This document shows positions 1-7,715 of a DNA stretch of 12,894 bases, in pieces. The translations under genes and the position numbers were made by a program. Origin of the DNA: Desulfovibrio sp. (GTDB lineage: Bacteria; Desulfobacterota; Desulfovibrionia; Desulfovibrionales; Desulfovibrionaceae); NCBI GenBank assembly GCA_003525525.1, contig DQED01000088.1:1-12894 (forward strand), given 5' to 3'. Under the pieces are notes generated by a model. That model made no database searches and was not told where the DNA came from. It was given only the letters and a program-made list of their open reading frames with translations. Numbering within the stretch: the stretch's first letter is position 1; the number at the start of each line of letters is the position of its first letter.

Positions 1-279
1 CTCATGGCGCGCCGGGGCCGGCTCGCGGCCCAGCTGCGCCGCGCCCGCCAGCAGGAGCAGGCGATGGAAGCGAGCAATTTCGAGACGCTGGCCATGACCG
101 GGGCGCGCCTGCCCTACCTGCACGCCCCGGACATCGCCAGGGAACTGGCCCTGGCCGACGCGGCCATCCTCGCGGCCACGGGGCGGCCGGCTCCGGACAC
201 GACCGGAAGCTGCATGGATATGGGTGTGGTCGCGGACATGGACGGCCTGTTGGCCGCGCTCGACGATCAGGCGGATTGA
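1..279 (+). CDS. C-terminal fragment of an unrecognised protein
   Basis: This reading frame is open from the left edge of the window and stops with TGA at 277-279. The methionine codon at 4 may be internal, so the true start probably lies outside the window. The visible ~92 residues are rich in Ala, Arg and Leu, with a basic first third (many Arg/Gln) and an acidic, hydrophobic end (GLLAALDDQAD). I see no signal peptide, membrane segment or cofactor motif, and I do not recognise the family. It reads as genuine because its codons have the strong GC third-position bias of the neighbours and because it ends exactly where the opposite-strand kinase gene ends (13-bp convergent overlap). It does not belong to the hmc-side transcription unit. 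Function unknown. Confidence 0.55.
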   Translation, partial: LMARRGRLAAQLRRARQQEQAMEASNFETLAMTGARLPYLHAPDIARELALADAAILAATGRPAPDTTGSCMDMGVVADMDGLLAALDDQAD

Positions 280-1943
280 GCCGCGACCGCGCCCCTGGCC
301 AGGGGCAGACGCACGATCAGGGTGGTGCCGGCGACGTCGTCGGTTTCCATGTCGATGTCCCCGCCGTGCAGCCGGGCCACGGTCCGGGCCAGGTAGGCGC
401 CGAGCCCGGTGCCGTCCTTCTTGCCGCTGGTGGCGTATTTCGTGAAGAAGCGTGGGCGGATGTCCTCGGGCACCGCGCCCAGGTTGTGCAGGACGATGCG
501 CACCTCGCCCGCCGCGACGTACAGGACGGCGCGCACCTCGCTGCCGGCCGGCGCGGCCTCCAGGGCGTTGGCGAAGAGGTTCGCGAGCATGGCGGCCAAC
601 AGCGTGGACTCGCCGGAAACGACGAGATCGTCGGCCGGCGCGTCGCAGCCCGGGCCGACGATGCGCAGCGCCACCCGCCGTTCCCGGGCCTGTGCGGCGT
701 ATTCCCGCCCCAGGCGCAGCAGAAGCGCGGCCAACGGCACCGGCGAAGGGGAAAGCACATAGCGACCCTGCTCGATCTTGAGCAGGTCGAGATTGCGCTC
801 CACCATGGAATAAAGCCGTTCCGCGGTCTCGCGGATCACCCCGGCCATTTCCGCGCCGTCTGGGCACAGGCCGGCATCGGTCAGGTGCGCGGCCAGACCG
901 ACGATCCCGGACAGCGGCGAGCGCAGATCATGGCGCAGCATCTGCTCCACCCGCTCCCGGGCCTGCTCGGCGCGCACCCGCTCGGTCACGTCGTGGACGA
1001 TGGAAAAAAGCAGCGTGCGCCCGGCAAACTCCACCGGCCCCGAATACACCTCCACCTCCCGTAGCGTTCCGTCCGCCAGGCGGTGGGTGAAGCGGAAAAA
1101 ACGCCTCCCCTCCTCCTTGGCCGTACGCATTTCCTCGCGGGTCTTTTCGGGACCGAGCACATTGATGTCCCAAATGGAGAGGCCGCGCAGCACGTCCGGC
1201 GCATAGCCGTAAAAGGCGCACGCCGCCGGGTTGGCCTCCACGATGCGGCCCGTGTCCGGATCGATCAGGAGCTTGACCGCGACGTTGGCGAAGAAGATGG
1301 CCCGATAGCGCGCCTCGGCCTCGGCCAGCGCCTGTCCCGTCTCCTGGCGGGAAAGGGCCATGGCCACGCCCGCGGCCAGCCGCTCCAGGGCGGCCACGCC
1401 TGCGGCATCCAGCCGGTCCCGACGCGGGTCGTTAAGCTGCAAAAGGCCCAGTACCCGCCCTTCGGCCCGCAGGGGGACCAGGGCCACGGTCTCGAATCCG
1501 GCGCTGTTGCAGCGGTTGCGCGTGACGCCCAGGGAGCCCTCGGCTTGGGCCCGGGCCAGAAGGTCGCTGGTCGCACCGGTGTAAAACGAGCCACCGGGCG
1601 TGAAAAACGGCAAGGCAGGGTCTGTTTGGCCGCGCAACACCCGGCCGCACATGCAGGCGAGTTCGGCCCGGCCCCCCGCGTCCCGCACGGGCTCCCCGGC
1701 CCCGTCCCGGACGCAGAGCGAGGACTCCGCCAGCACGAACGCGTCGGAAAACCCCTCTGTCGTATAATAGGGATAGTCCTCGCCCCGGGCCAGGCGCACG
1801 CCGACGGCGGCGCAGCCCGTAACGCGGCGCAACAGGCCGATGATGCAGCGCAAAAGCCGTTCCCGGTCCGGCATGGCCAGGAGCAGGGAAACGGCGTCGT
1901 CAAGGCCCGGGTCGACGTGGGGAGAGTCCGGTTCGGCGCTCAT
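267..1943 (-). CDS. GAF-PAS sensor histidine kinase
   Basis: A 558-residue soluble sensor kinase with no signal peptide or membrane span. An N-terminal GAF domain (about 20-198) carries conserved cysteines at 77, 97, 99 and 145 in the context SLC, CMCG and RNRCNSAGFE. This GAF subtype recurs in deltaproteobacterial sensors. A PAS domain follows (about 206-325, with the usual end HDVTER), then a dimerisation/phosphoacceptor helix with H338 in the H-box RHDLRSPLSG, and a GHKL ATPase domain with N459 (N-box) and GTGLG at 511-515. The G1 box is unusual: where DNGxG is expected there is HNLGA (486-490). The ATG at 1943 is the only good in-frame start; a GGAAAGGG sequence lies somewhat far upstream. 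It lies 32 nt after the preceding kinase gene and is probably the last gene of the hmc-headed cluster. The sensed signal is unknown; the GAF cysteines make redox or metal sensing possible (inference). Confidence 0.88.
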   Translation of the reverse strand: MSAEPDSPHVDPGLDDAVSLLLAMPDRERLLRCIIGLLRRVTGCAAVGVRLARGEDYPYYTTEGFSDAFVLAESSLCVRDGAGEPVRDAGGRAELACMCGRVLRGQTDPALPFFTPGGSFYTGATSDLLARAQAEGSLGVTRNRCNSAGFETVALVPLRAEGRVLGLLQLNDPRRDRLDAAGVAALERLAAGVAMALSRQETGQALAEAEARYRAIFFANVAVKLLIDPDTGRIVEANPAACAFYGYAPDVLRGLSIWDINVLGPEKTREEMRTAKEEGRRFFRFTHRLADGTLREVEVYSGPVEFAGRTLLFSIVHDVTERVRAEQARERVEQMLRHDLRSPLSGIVGLAAHLTDAGLCPDGAEMAGVIRETAERLYSMVERNLDLLKIEQGRYVLSPSPVPLAALLLRLGREYAAQARERRVALRIVGPGCDAPADDLVVSGESTLLAAMLANLFANALEAAPAGSEVRAVLYVAAGEVRIVLHNLGAVPEDIRPRFFTKYATSGKKDGTGLGAYLARTVARLHGGDIDMETDDVAGTTLIVRLPLARGAVAAQSA

Positions 1944-1975
1944 ACACGCCGCATAACACCCTTTCCGGGACGATC

Positions 1976-3925
1976 TCAAGAGGCCGACGCTTCGCGTACG
2001 GCTTCCACAGGCGCGGGAGACGTCTCGGGGATGCGCACCGAGAAGTGCGTGCCGACGCCGGGTTCGGAAGTCAGGGCGATGGAACCGCCGTGCTTGACCA
2101 CCATGTCGTTGGCGATGAAAAGCCCAAGCCCCGTGCCGCGCAGGCCCTTGGAGGAAAAAAAGAGCGTAAAGGCTTTTTCGCGCGTCTCCTGGTCCATGCC
2201 CATGCCGTTGTCCTCGATGTCGAAGACGAGGGTGCGGCCCTCGCGCGAGATGCGAAAGGCGATGCGGTGCGCTGGCTTGGCCGTGTCGGCCACGCAGGCG
2301 TCCACGGCGTTTTCCAGGATGTTGACCAGGGCGGCCTGGAGGTTGACGGCGTCCACGGCCATTTCGCCCAGATCCGCGCCGATGGAGGTCTCGAGGAGCA
2401 CGCCTTCCCGCGCGGCCTTGGGAGCCACGGTCTGGGCCATGGACGTGGCGAAGGCGGCCACATCCACGGTTTCCGGGGCCAGTTCCCGGGACTTGGCGTA
2501 GTAAAGGACGTTGAGCACGAGCGCGCGCACCCGGCCGACAAGGGTGCGCACGGCCTCGGCCGCGGCCTGGGACCGGGAGATGTCGCCGCGCCGCAGGCCC
2601 GATTCCACGCGGTAGACCGCGCCTTCGAGCGCCGTGAGCATGCCCTTGACCCCGTGGGAGATGGAGCCGAGCATGAGCCCGAGCGAGGTCAGGTGGCTTT
2701 GCAGTTCGCGGATGCTCGTGATGTCGGCGGACATTTCCATGACCTCGACCACTTCGCCCGCGGCGTTGCGGATGGCGGCCGTGGAGATGAGCACGTTGCG
2801 CTGGCGGCCGTCGCGCGTGGTGACCACCGTCTCGTGGTAATGCGGTTCGCCGTCGGCGAAGGTCAGTGCGGCCGGGCAGTCCGGGCAGGGTTCGCTGCGG
2901 TGCGCGAAGACGTCGTGGCAGGCCCGGCCCACGCCCTCGCCGAAGTCCTCGACGAAACGGTGGTTGTTGGCGACCACCGTGCCTTCCCTGTCGCGCACGG
3001 CGATGTAGCAGGGCGTGGCGTCGAAAAGATCCATGTATTTCTGCTGGGTGACGCGCAGTTCTTCCTGGAGCCGCTTGATTTCGCTCACGTCCACGGCCAT
3101 CTCGAGCACGAGCTCCACCTTGCCGTTGGTGGCGGCGATGGGCGAGGTGTGGACCATGACCGGCAACTCGTTGCCGTTCTTGCACAGCATGGTCTCGCGG
3201 CAGCGCTGGCCCTTGCCGGTTTCGAACGTCTTCCAGATGGGGCCGTCGAAACCGCGCAGGGCCTGGCCGGCATAGACCTCCCAGCTGTGGCGGCCGACCA
3301 TGTCGCCCAGGCGGTCCTTGTAGAGCTGGTTTGTGGCCACGACCTCGAGGGAGGCGTTGTGCACGGCCACGAAGCAGGGCATTTCGTTGAAATAGCCCGT
3401 GCCCTCGCCGAGGTCGGCCGAGAGCCCGGAGATGGCCTGGCACATGGTCTCGGCCATCTGCCCGGCGGCAAGCTGGCGTTCGAGCTCCACCACGCGGCTG
3501 GACTTCTCGCGTACGAGCTTTTCGAGATTCTGCGTGTACTGGCGCAGCTCCCGGCGCATGGCGAGCTTTTCGTCGATGCGCTTGAGGGCCGCGTCGAGGA
3601 TGTCGTGGTTGATGGGCTTGGTGACGAAGTCCGCGGCGTCGTTTTGCAGGCAACTGATGGCCAGGTCCATGTCGCCGTGGCCGGAGATCATGACCACTTC
3701 GATATCGGGGCTCTTGGCCTTGATGCGTTTGAGCAGCTCCAGGCCGTCCATGACGGGCATCTTGATGTCCGTGAGCACGATGGCGGGATCGACCTCGTCG
3801 AGCACGGCCAGGGCTTCCTCGCCGTTGGCCGCGGCGTGGACGACGTAGCCGAGGTCGGCAAGAAAAAGCCCCAGAAACCGGCGGATGTCTTCCTCGTCGT
3901 CGACGAGCAGCAAGGTCTCGCTCAT
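1976..3925 (-). CDS. Hybrid REC-PAS-PAS sensor histidine kinase
   Basis: A 649-residue cytoplasmic protein. An N-terminal receiver domain (1-120) has acidic D9/D10, phosphoacceptor D53, S81 and K103. A coiled linker (about 121-160) leads to PAS 1 (about 175-285) and PAS 2 (about 292-403). The kinase core has H424 (SISHGVKG), N539 in LENAVDAC, DNGMG at 572-576 and GTGLG at 597-601, all intact, so catalysis is expected. PAS 2 holds a cysteine cluster, C336-H337 and C347-P-D-C350-P, seen in many deltaproteobacterial PAS domains. The architecture suggests a kinase whose own receiver takes phosphate from another kinase, or feeds back on its activity. A GAGG ribosome-binding site lies about 10 nt before the ATG. 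It follows the lone receiver gene by 77 nt, with a strong stem-loop between them, and precedes the GAF-PAS kinase. A joint phosphorelay among these three is inference. Confidence 0.9.
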   Translation of the reverse strand: MSETLLLVDDEEDIRRFLGLFLADLGYVVHAAANGEEALAVLDEVDPAIVLTDIKMPVMDGLELLKRIKAKSPDIEVVMISGHGDMDLAISCLQNDAADFVTKPINHDILDAALKRIDEKLAMRRELRQYTQNLEKLVREKSSRVVELERQLAAGQMAETMCQAISGLSADLGEGTGYFNEMPCFVAVHNASLEVVATNQLYKDRLGDMVGRHSWEVYAGQALRGFDGPIWKTFETGKGQRCRETMLCKNGNELPVMVHTSPIAATNGKVELVLEMAVDVSEIKRLQEELRVTQQKYMDLFDATPCYIAVRDREGTVVANNHRFVEDFGEGVGRACHDVFAHRSEPCPDCPAALTFADGEPHYHETVVTTRDGRQRNVLISTAAIRNAAGEVVEVMEMSADITSIRELQSHLTSLGLMLGSISHGVKGMLTALEGAVYRVESGLRRGDISRSQAAAEAVRTLVGRVRALVLNVLYYAKSRELAPETVDVAAFATSMAQTVAPKAAREGVLLETSIGADLGEMAVDAVNLQAALVNILENAVDACVADTAKPAHRIAFRISREGRTLVFDIEDNGMGMDQETREKAFTLFFSSKGLRGTGLGLFIANDMVVKHGGSIALTSEPGVGTHFSVRIPETSPAPVEAVREASAS

Positions 3926-3964
3926 GACAGCATCGCCTCGTCGTGTCGGGCCGGCCGAATGTTT

Positions 3965-3994
3965 GGGGGAGGCCGCGCCAGGGCGGCCTCCCCC
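3965..3994. promoter_or_regulatory. Perfect 12-bp stem-loop between two signalling genes
   Basis: The arms GGGGGAGGCCGC (3965-3976) and GCGGCCTCCCCC (3983-3994) are exact reverse complements around a 6-nt loop. The element fills much of the gap between the receiver gene (stop at 4003) and the hybrid kinase gene (start at 3925). Reading along the minus strand it is followed by AAAC, not a U-run, so it is not a typical intrinsic terminator. It may pause or process the transcript, or protect the 3' end of the upstream message, setting the ratio of upstream to downstream proteins. Confidence 0.55.
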
Positions 3995-4002
3995 GGGCCG
4001 GG

Positions 4003-4362
4003 TTATTCGCCGAGGATGCCGCGCACCACGCGCACGACTTCGTCGGCCTCGAAGGGTTTGGCCAGAAAGGCCGCCGCCTTGGGGATGATGTATTGCAGCT
4101 CGCTGTGCCCGGTGATGACCACGATGGGGATGGTGGCCAGGGCGCTGTTTTTCTGGATGGCCCGGCTGACCCAGGGGCCGGTCTTGTCGGGCATCTCCAC
4201 GTCCAGGGTGATGAGGTCCGGACGCATGGTCGCGAGCAGCTCCATGGCCTTGTCGCCGTTTTCCGCGGTGACCACCTCGTAGCCGTGGTCGGTGAAGACG
4301 GCTTCCAGGTAGTCGCGGATATTGGGATCGTCATCCACGGTCAGAATGGTTTTCTTGCTCAT
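4003..4362 (-). CDS. Single-domain (CheY-like) response regulator
   Basis: A 119-residue protein that is only a receiver domain. It has the acidic pair D11/D12, phosphoacceptor D54 (ITLDVEMP), T84 and K102 (FLAKPF), all the residues needed for phosphorylation. There is no output domain, so it must act by protein contact or as a phosphorelay shuttle. A good ribosome-binding site, AAAGGAGAA, sits 8 nt before the ATG. It lies 45 nt after the universal stress protein gene and 77 nt before the hybrid kinase, so cognate-kinase candidates are next door. In D. vulgaris the hmc operon is followed by a response regulator named rrf1; whether this gene is its orthologue cannot be decided by eye, so no symbol is given. 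Confidence 0.88.
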   Translation of the reverse strand: MSKKTILTVDDDPNIRDYLEAVFTDHGYEVVTAENGDKAMELLATMRPDLITLDVEMPDKTGPWVSRAIQKNSALATIPIVVITGHSELQYIIPKAAAFLAKPFEADEVVRVVRGILGE

Positions 4363-4407
4363 GGTTCCACTTCTCCTTTGCGTGGAGGGGCAGATGCGGG
4401 GATCGCG

Positions 4408-5343
4408 CTAGGCATCCGCCGTCGCCGGGAGCTTGTCCGGCCGGTTGATGCTGATCACGGGACACGTGGCCCGCACCAGGACCTGTTCCAGGGTGCTGCC
4501 GAAAGGCCGCTCGTCGGGATCGAGCTCGCGGGTGTGGTGGGCCATGACGATCAGGTCGGCCTGCCGCTCGCGCGCGAACTTGACGATCTCCACATAGGGC
4601 GATCCTTCCCAGACCTCAACGGTGGTGCGCTTGGCCAGGTCGCCGAGCTTGGACGCGTAGGAAACCTGGATCTTGCGCCGGGCCTCGGCCAGCCGGCCCT
4701 CGATGCCCTCCTGGGTCAGCGCGATGGCCGACTGCAGGCGGTCGAGGTCCAGGCAGTGGAACAGGTGCAAATCGCCGCCCACGTCCTTGGCGATGGTCGC
4801 AGCCAGCTGGAAGGCCGATTCCGACGCCTTGGAGAAGTCGGTGGCGAAGACGATGTTGGAGAAGCCGCCCCAGAAGGAAGCGGCCGGCCGGGCAACGGTC
4901 AGCACCGGACAACGGGCGGCCTTGGCCACCTTTTCGTGGGTGCCGCCGATGACGCCGCGCTTGTAGAAGCCGCCGACCTCCATGCCCGCGCCGCGCGCGC
5001 CCATGACGACGAGGTCCGCGTCCTCCTTGCGCGCGATGCGCAGCACTTCCCGCGACGGATTGCCCACGGCGATCTCGATGCGGGCGTTTTTGCAGCCCGT
5101 GAGCTGGATGGCGTAGGTGGTGCGCAGTTCCTCGCGCACGCCCTCCAGGTATTCCTCGTCGGCGTCCACTTCCTCGCCCGTGCGCACGTCGAGGACCGTG
5201 TTGCTGTCGCCCTTGCCCGGGATGCCCAGGCAGTGGAAGACGATGATTTCCGAGCCGTAACGGCCCGCCATGTCGAAAGCCACGCGGGCGGCGCTGTCGC
5301 AATCCGGCGCTCCCGAAGTCGCAAACACTATTTTCCCAAACAT
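4408..5343 (-). CDS. Universal stress protein with two UspA domains
   Basis: A 311-residue cytoplasmic protein made of two UspA folds, residues 2-152 and 161-301. Both start with the typical beta strand (KIVFATSG; NIVFATDF) and end with the typical last strand (CPVLTVARP; CPVISINRP). The nucleotide-binding G-x2-G-x9-G-(S/T) signature is recognisable but modified in domain 1 (G115, G118, then GGT at 133-135 after a longer insert). It is largely lost in domain 2, where AHHT (268-271) replaces the first glycines and only GST (282-284) remains. The usual Asp at the end of the first strand is Ser (S10) in domain 1 and present (D169) in domain 2. ATP binding by either half is therefore uncertain. 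A G-rich ribosome-binding site precedes the ATG. It lies 73 nt after hmcF and heads the signalling block. A role in energy or redox stress linked to Hmc is inference. Confidence 0.88.
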   Translation of the reverse strand: MFGKIVFATSGAPDCDSAARVAFDMAGRYGSEIIVFHCLGIPGKGDSNTVLDVRTGEEVDADEEYLEGVREELRTTYAIQLTGCKNARIEIAVGNPSREVLRIARKEDADLVVMGARGAGMEVGGFYKRGVIGGTHEKVAKAARCPVLTVARPAASFWGGFSNIVFATDFSKASESAFQLAATIAKDVGGDLHLFHCLDLDRLQSAIALTQEGIEGRLAEARRKIQVSYASKLGDLAKRTTVEVWEGSPYVEIVKFARERQADLIVMAHHTRELDPDERPFGSTLEQVLVRATCPVISINRPDKLPATADA

Positions 5344-5416
5344 TCCGGACCCCCCTGGTACGTGATCGCGTTAGCTGCGTGAGAGGTGTCTTGCCGCAAG
5401 GGCACAAGCGCCCGCC

Positions 5417-6811
5417 CTATTCCTCGTCCTTGGGCTTCAAATGCTCCGGCACGATGACCATCTTGATAAGCAACGGCTTGAGGAAAGACCAGTCGATGCC
5501 GATCTCGTACTCTTCCTCGAGGTCGCGGATGGCGTCCCAGCAGTTGTGGCAGGGCGCGATGACGAGCTTGGCCCCGGTGGAAAGGATCTGGTCGCGCTTG
5601 GTGAGAAGCGCCTTGTTGCGCTGGGGACGGAACTTGCCGATGCCGTTGAAGCCGCCGCCGCCGCCGCAGCAGTAGTTGTGCTCCTTGTTGGGCGTCATCT
5701 CGCGCAGGTAGCCGGGTTCCACGAGGTAGGAAAGGATCTCGCGGGCGGTCTCTGCCAGGCCCCAGTTGCGGATGTAGTTGCAGGAGTCCTGGTAGGTGAC
5801 GGGCTGCTTGATGCGCTTGGTCGGGTCGATCTTGAGCTTGCCGGTGCGCAGGGCCTCGGCCACCCACTGCACGTAGTGGATGTAGGGCGCGGGCGGCTGG
5901 CCGTCGGGACGACCGGCCCAGTACGGGCCCTCGATGACCGTGGCGCGGTGGGCGTGGCCGCATTCCGTGCCGATGACGCGCTTGGGGCGCAGGCGCTCGA
6001 TGGCGGCGTAGACGTTTTCCACCTGCAGCTTGCAGGCTTCCCAGTCGCCGGCGAACATGGACAGGCTCGTCTGCTCCCAGCCCTCGGAGGGAACGGTCCA
6101 GTTCTCCCCGGCGATGTGGAACAGGATGGCCGCCTCGGCCAGGTCCTCGGGATAGTGCTTCGGCTCGCGGGCATTGCAGGTGTACATGATGTCCGCGTCT
6201 TCCTTGTCCACGGGAATCTCGAGGCCCGGCCAGTCGTCCTGCTGCTCCTCGGCCATCCATTCGCACGTCTCGACCCAGTCCTCGGTGGTCACGTCCATCT
6301 GGGCGCGGTAGACGCGGTGCATGCCGGCCCCGATCTTGAGCTCCCAGGGCACGAAGCCCTGCGAATAGAGCAGGCCGCGCAGATAGCCCATCATGATGCC
6401 GATGTCGATGCCGTGGGGGCAGTACATGGCGCAGCGATTGCAGCAGGTGCAACGCGACCAGGCCACTTCCATGGCGTGACGCATGAAGGCGTTGTCCACG
6501 TCGCCCTTGCGCTTGACGATCTCGCCGAGGGTGGAGTGGATCTTGTAGGACGGCACCTGCTCGGGATCGCGGTCGTTGACCAGATAGAGGAAGCAGGAGT
6601 CGGCGCACAACCCGCAGCGGGCGCAGACGTCGAGCCAGGTCCGCATGCGGGATTTGAAGGTCTTCTGGACGGTGGCCCACAGCTTTTCGCGGTCCACTTC
6701 CAGCTGTTCCATTTCCTCGTAGTATTTCTTGCCGCGGGTGTCCGAGAGCAGGGCCTTGAGGGCCTCCTCGGTCGTGATCGGCGTCTTGTTGCAGTAGATT
6801 CCTTCAGGCAT
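5417..6811 (-). CDS. hmcF: HmcF, cytoplasmic HdrD-like iron-sulfur subunit of Hmc
   Basis: A 464-residue soluble protein with no signal peptide. Two ferredoxin [4Fe-4S] motifs lie near the N-terminus: C63-C66-C69-C73 ([11 protein letters not shown]) and C121-C124-C127-C131 ([12 protein letters not shown]). A C-terminal CCG-type domain has C344, C381-C382-G383 and C421-x2-C424, the pattern of the HdrB/HdrD noncubane cluster site. The first CCG repeat is degenerate (TECGHAH, about 282-288). This layout is that of HmcF and of DsrK-like proteins, which pass electrons to or from a thiol/disulfide partner on the cytoplasmic face. The start is supported by AAGGAGAG about 8 nt upstream. It follows hmcE by 37 nt. 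Identification as HmcF rests on its position as the sixth hmc gene; alone it could be any HdrD/DsrK relative. Confidence 0.93.
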   Translation of the reverse strand: MPEGIYCNKTPITTEEALKALLSDTRGKKYYEEMEQLEVDREKLWATVQKTFKSRMRTWLDVCARCGLCADSCFLYLVNDRDPEQVPSYKIHSTLGEIVKRKGDVDNAFMRHAMEVAWSRCTCCNRCAMYCPHGIDIGIMMGYLRGLLYSQGFVPWELKIGAGMHRVYRAQMDVTTEDWVETCEWMAEEQQDDWPGLEIPVDKEDADIMYTCNAREPKHYPEDLAEAAILFHIAGENWTVPSEGWEQTSLSMFAGDWEACKLQVENVYAAIERLRPKRVIGTECGHAHRATVIEGPYWAGRPDGQPPAPYIHYVQWVAEALRTGKLKIDPTKRIKQPVTYQDSCNYIRNWGLAETAREILSYLVEPGYLREMTPNKEHNYCCGGGGGFNGIGKFRPQRNKALLTKRDQILSTGAKLVIAPCHNCWDAIRDLEEEYEIGIDWSFLKPLLIKMVIVPEHLKPKDEE

Positions 6812-6848
6812 GTCGATTCTCTCCTTGGCGACGTGGCGTCGGCCGTTT

Positions 6849-7526
6849 CTACCAGACGATGCCGCGGCCGCGCTGCCCGCCGCGTTTCACGCCGAAGTCC
6901 ACACCGATCTGGGCCCGGGAACAGAAGAACAGCACCACATGGGAGAGCTTGGTGAAGGGGATGGCGATGAGCCAGATCTCGCCGGTAATGATGTGGGCGA
7001 GCAGCCAGCCGCTTCCCTCGCCGCCCTGATGCGCGGCCACGAAACCGGTGACCAGCGGCGCGAGGCTGATGGCCATGATCCAGAGGTCATGGGCCGTGGT
7101 GATGATGCGCACTTCCGGCAGGGCGAAGCGGCGCAGCAGGATGAACGCCCCGGCGGCGATGGCGAGCACGGTCAGGGTATCGGCCAGCCCCGCGGGCAGG
7201 GTCGGCCAGCTGATGCCGAAGCGCTCGGACACGAGCATGACGTGGGCGAAGAGGAACAGCGGCACGAGGACCAGGCCCACGTGCAACAGGAAAAAGGCCG
7301 CCGCGTACAGGGGTTTCACGCGCCAGCTGCGCGAACCGTAGGGGGTCAGCCAGTGGAAGATGGATTTGAGCGCGCCCTTGACGGCCAGCTCTCGGTAGTA
7401 GCCGTAGGGCACGCGGTCGAGCTGCCAGTCGAGGCCCCTCACGTATTTGACGACGCGCCAGGCGCTGCCGATGACGAAGATGGCGAACGACAGCCACAGC
7501 ATCGGCCCCGTCAGGAATGCATACAT
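6849..7526 (-). CDS. hmcE: HmcE, NarI/DsrM-like cytochrome b membrane subunit
   Basis: A 225-residue integral membrane protein with about five hydrophobic spans (near 5-25, 72-98, 115-132, 147-167 and 175-201). Histidines in the spans include H82, H95, H178 and H196. The 18-residue spacing of H178 and H196 equals the pair of haem-b ligands in the last helix of NarI, so b-haem binding is likely, with H82/H95 as plausible partners. In the Hmc complex it moves electrons across or within the membrane, probably touching the quinone pool, and hands them to HmcF. It has a good ribosome-binding site (AAGGAGAAG) just before the ATG at 7526. The gene lies between hmcD (34-nt gap) and hmcF (37-nt gap). 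The C-terminal tail after 203 is basic and soluble. Confidence 0.9.
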   Translation of the reverse strand: MYAFLTGPMLWLSFAIFVIGSAWRVVKYVRGLDWQLDRVPYGYYRELAVKGALKSIFHWLTPYGSRSWRVKPLYAAAFFLLHVGLVLVPLFLFAHVMLVSERFGISWPTLPAGLADTLTVLAIAAGAFILLRRFALPEVRIITTAHDLWIMAISLAPLVTGFVAAHQGGEGSGWLLAHIITGEIWLIAIPFTKLSHVVLFFCSRAQIGVDFGVKRGGQRGRGIVW

Positions 7527-7560
7527 GGTCTTCTCCTTGCCTTTAGCGAGGTCGGTCGGG

Positions 7561-7695
7561 CTAGTAGCGCCGGTTGCGTTCTTCGCGACCCGTCAAAAAC
7601 CGCCAGAAGCCGATGAAGCAGATGAGCACCACAGCCATGAGCACATAGGTAAGGCTCTTGTTGTGCAGCATCAGGTCTTGCAGGGTGTTAAACAT
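7561..7695 (-). CDS. hmcD: HmcD, small single-span membrane subunit of Hmc
   Basis: A short gene of 44 codons plus TAG, easily missed by length filters. The protein starts MFNTLQDLMLHNKSLTY and then has one hydrophobic helix (about 15-33, YVLMAVVLICFIGFWRFL), ending in a charged tail (GREERNRRY). By the positive-inside rule the C-terminus is cytoplasmic. A strong ribosome-binding site (AAGGGGAG) lies about 8 nt before the ATG at 7695. It sits 20 nt after hmcC and 34 nt before hmcE, exactly where the roughly 5-6 kDa HmcD lies in the D. vulgaris operon. Its role is probably structural, stabilising the HmcC/HmcE membrane module; no redox motif is present. Confidence 0.9.
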   Translation of the reverse strand: MFNTLQDLMLHNKSLTYVLMAVVLICFIGFWRFLTGREERNRRY

Positions 7696-7715
7696 CGCGT
7701 ATCTCCCCTTTCATC

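Noticed and set aside
2045..4334. Very long open frames on both strands across the kinase genes, including one over 1,300 codons on the minus strand
   Set aside because: They are GC-rich shadow frames. Only the final part of the long minus frame (from the ATG at 1943) is the real GAF-PAS kinase; the rest runs through the hybrid kinase and receiver genes in the wrong frame and has Arg/Pro/His-rich composition with no domains.
5400..5413. Short stem GGGC/GCCC just after hmcF as an operon terminator
   Set aside because: The stem is only 4-5 bp, has no following U-run, and the usp gene starts 73 nt after hmcF in the same direction.
5441..6955. Plus-strand open frame of about 500 codons opposite hmcF
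   Set aside because: It lies antisense to the clear iron-sulfur motifs of HmcF, and its Val/Leu/Ala/Asp/His-rich composition has no domain of its own.
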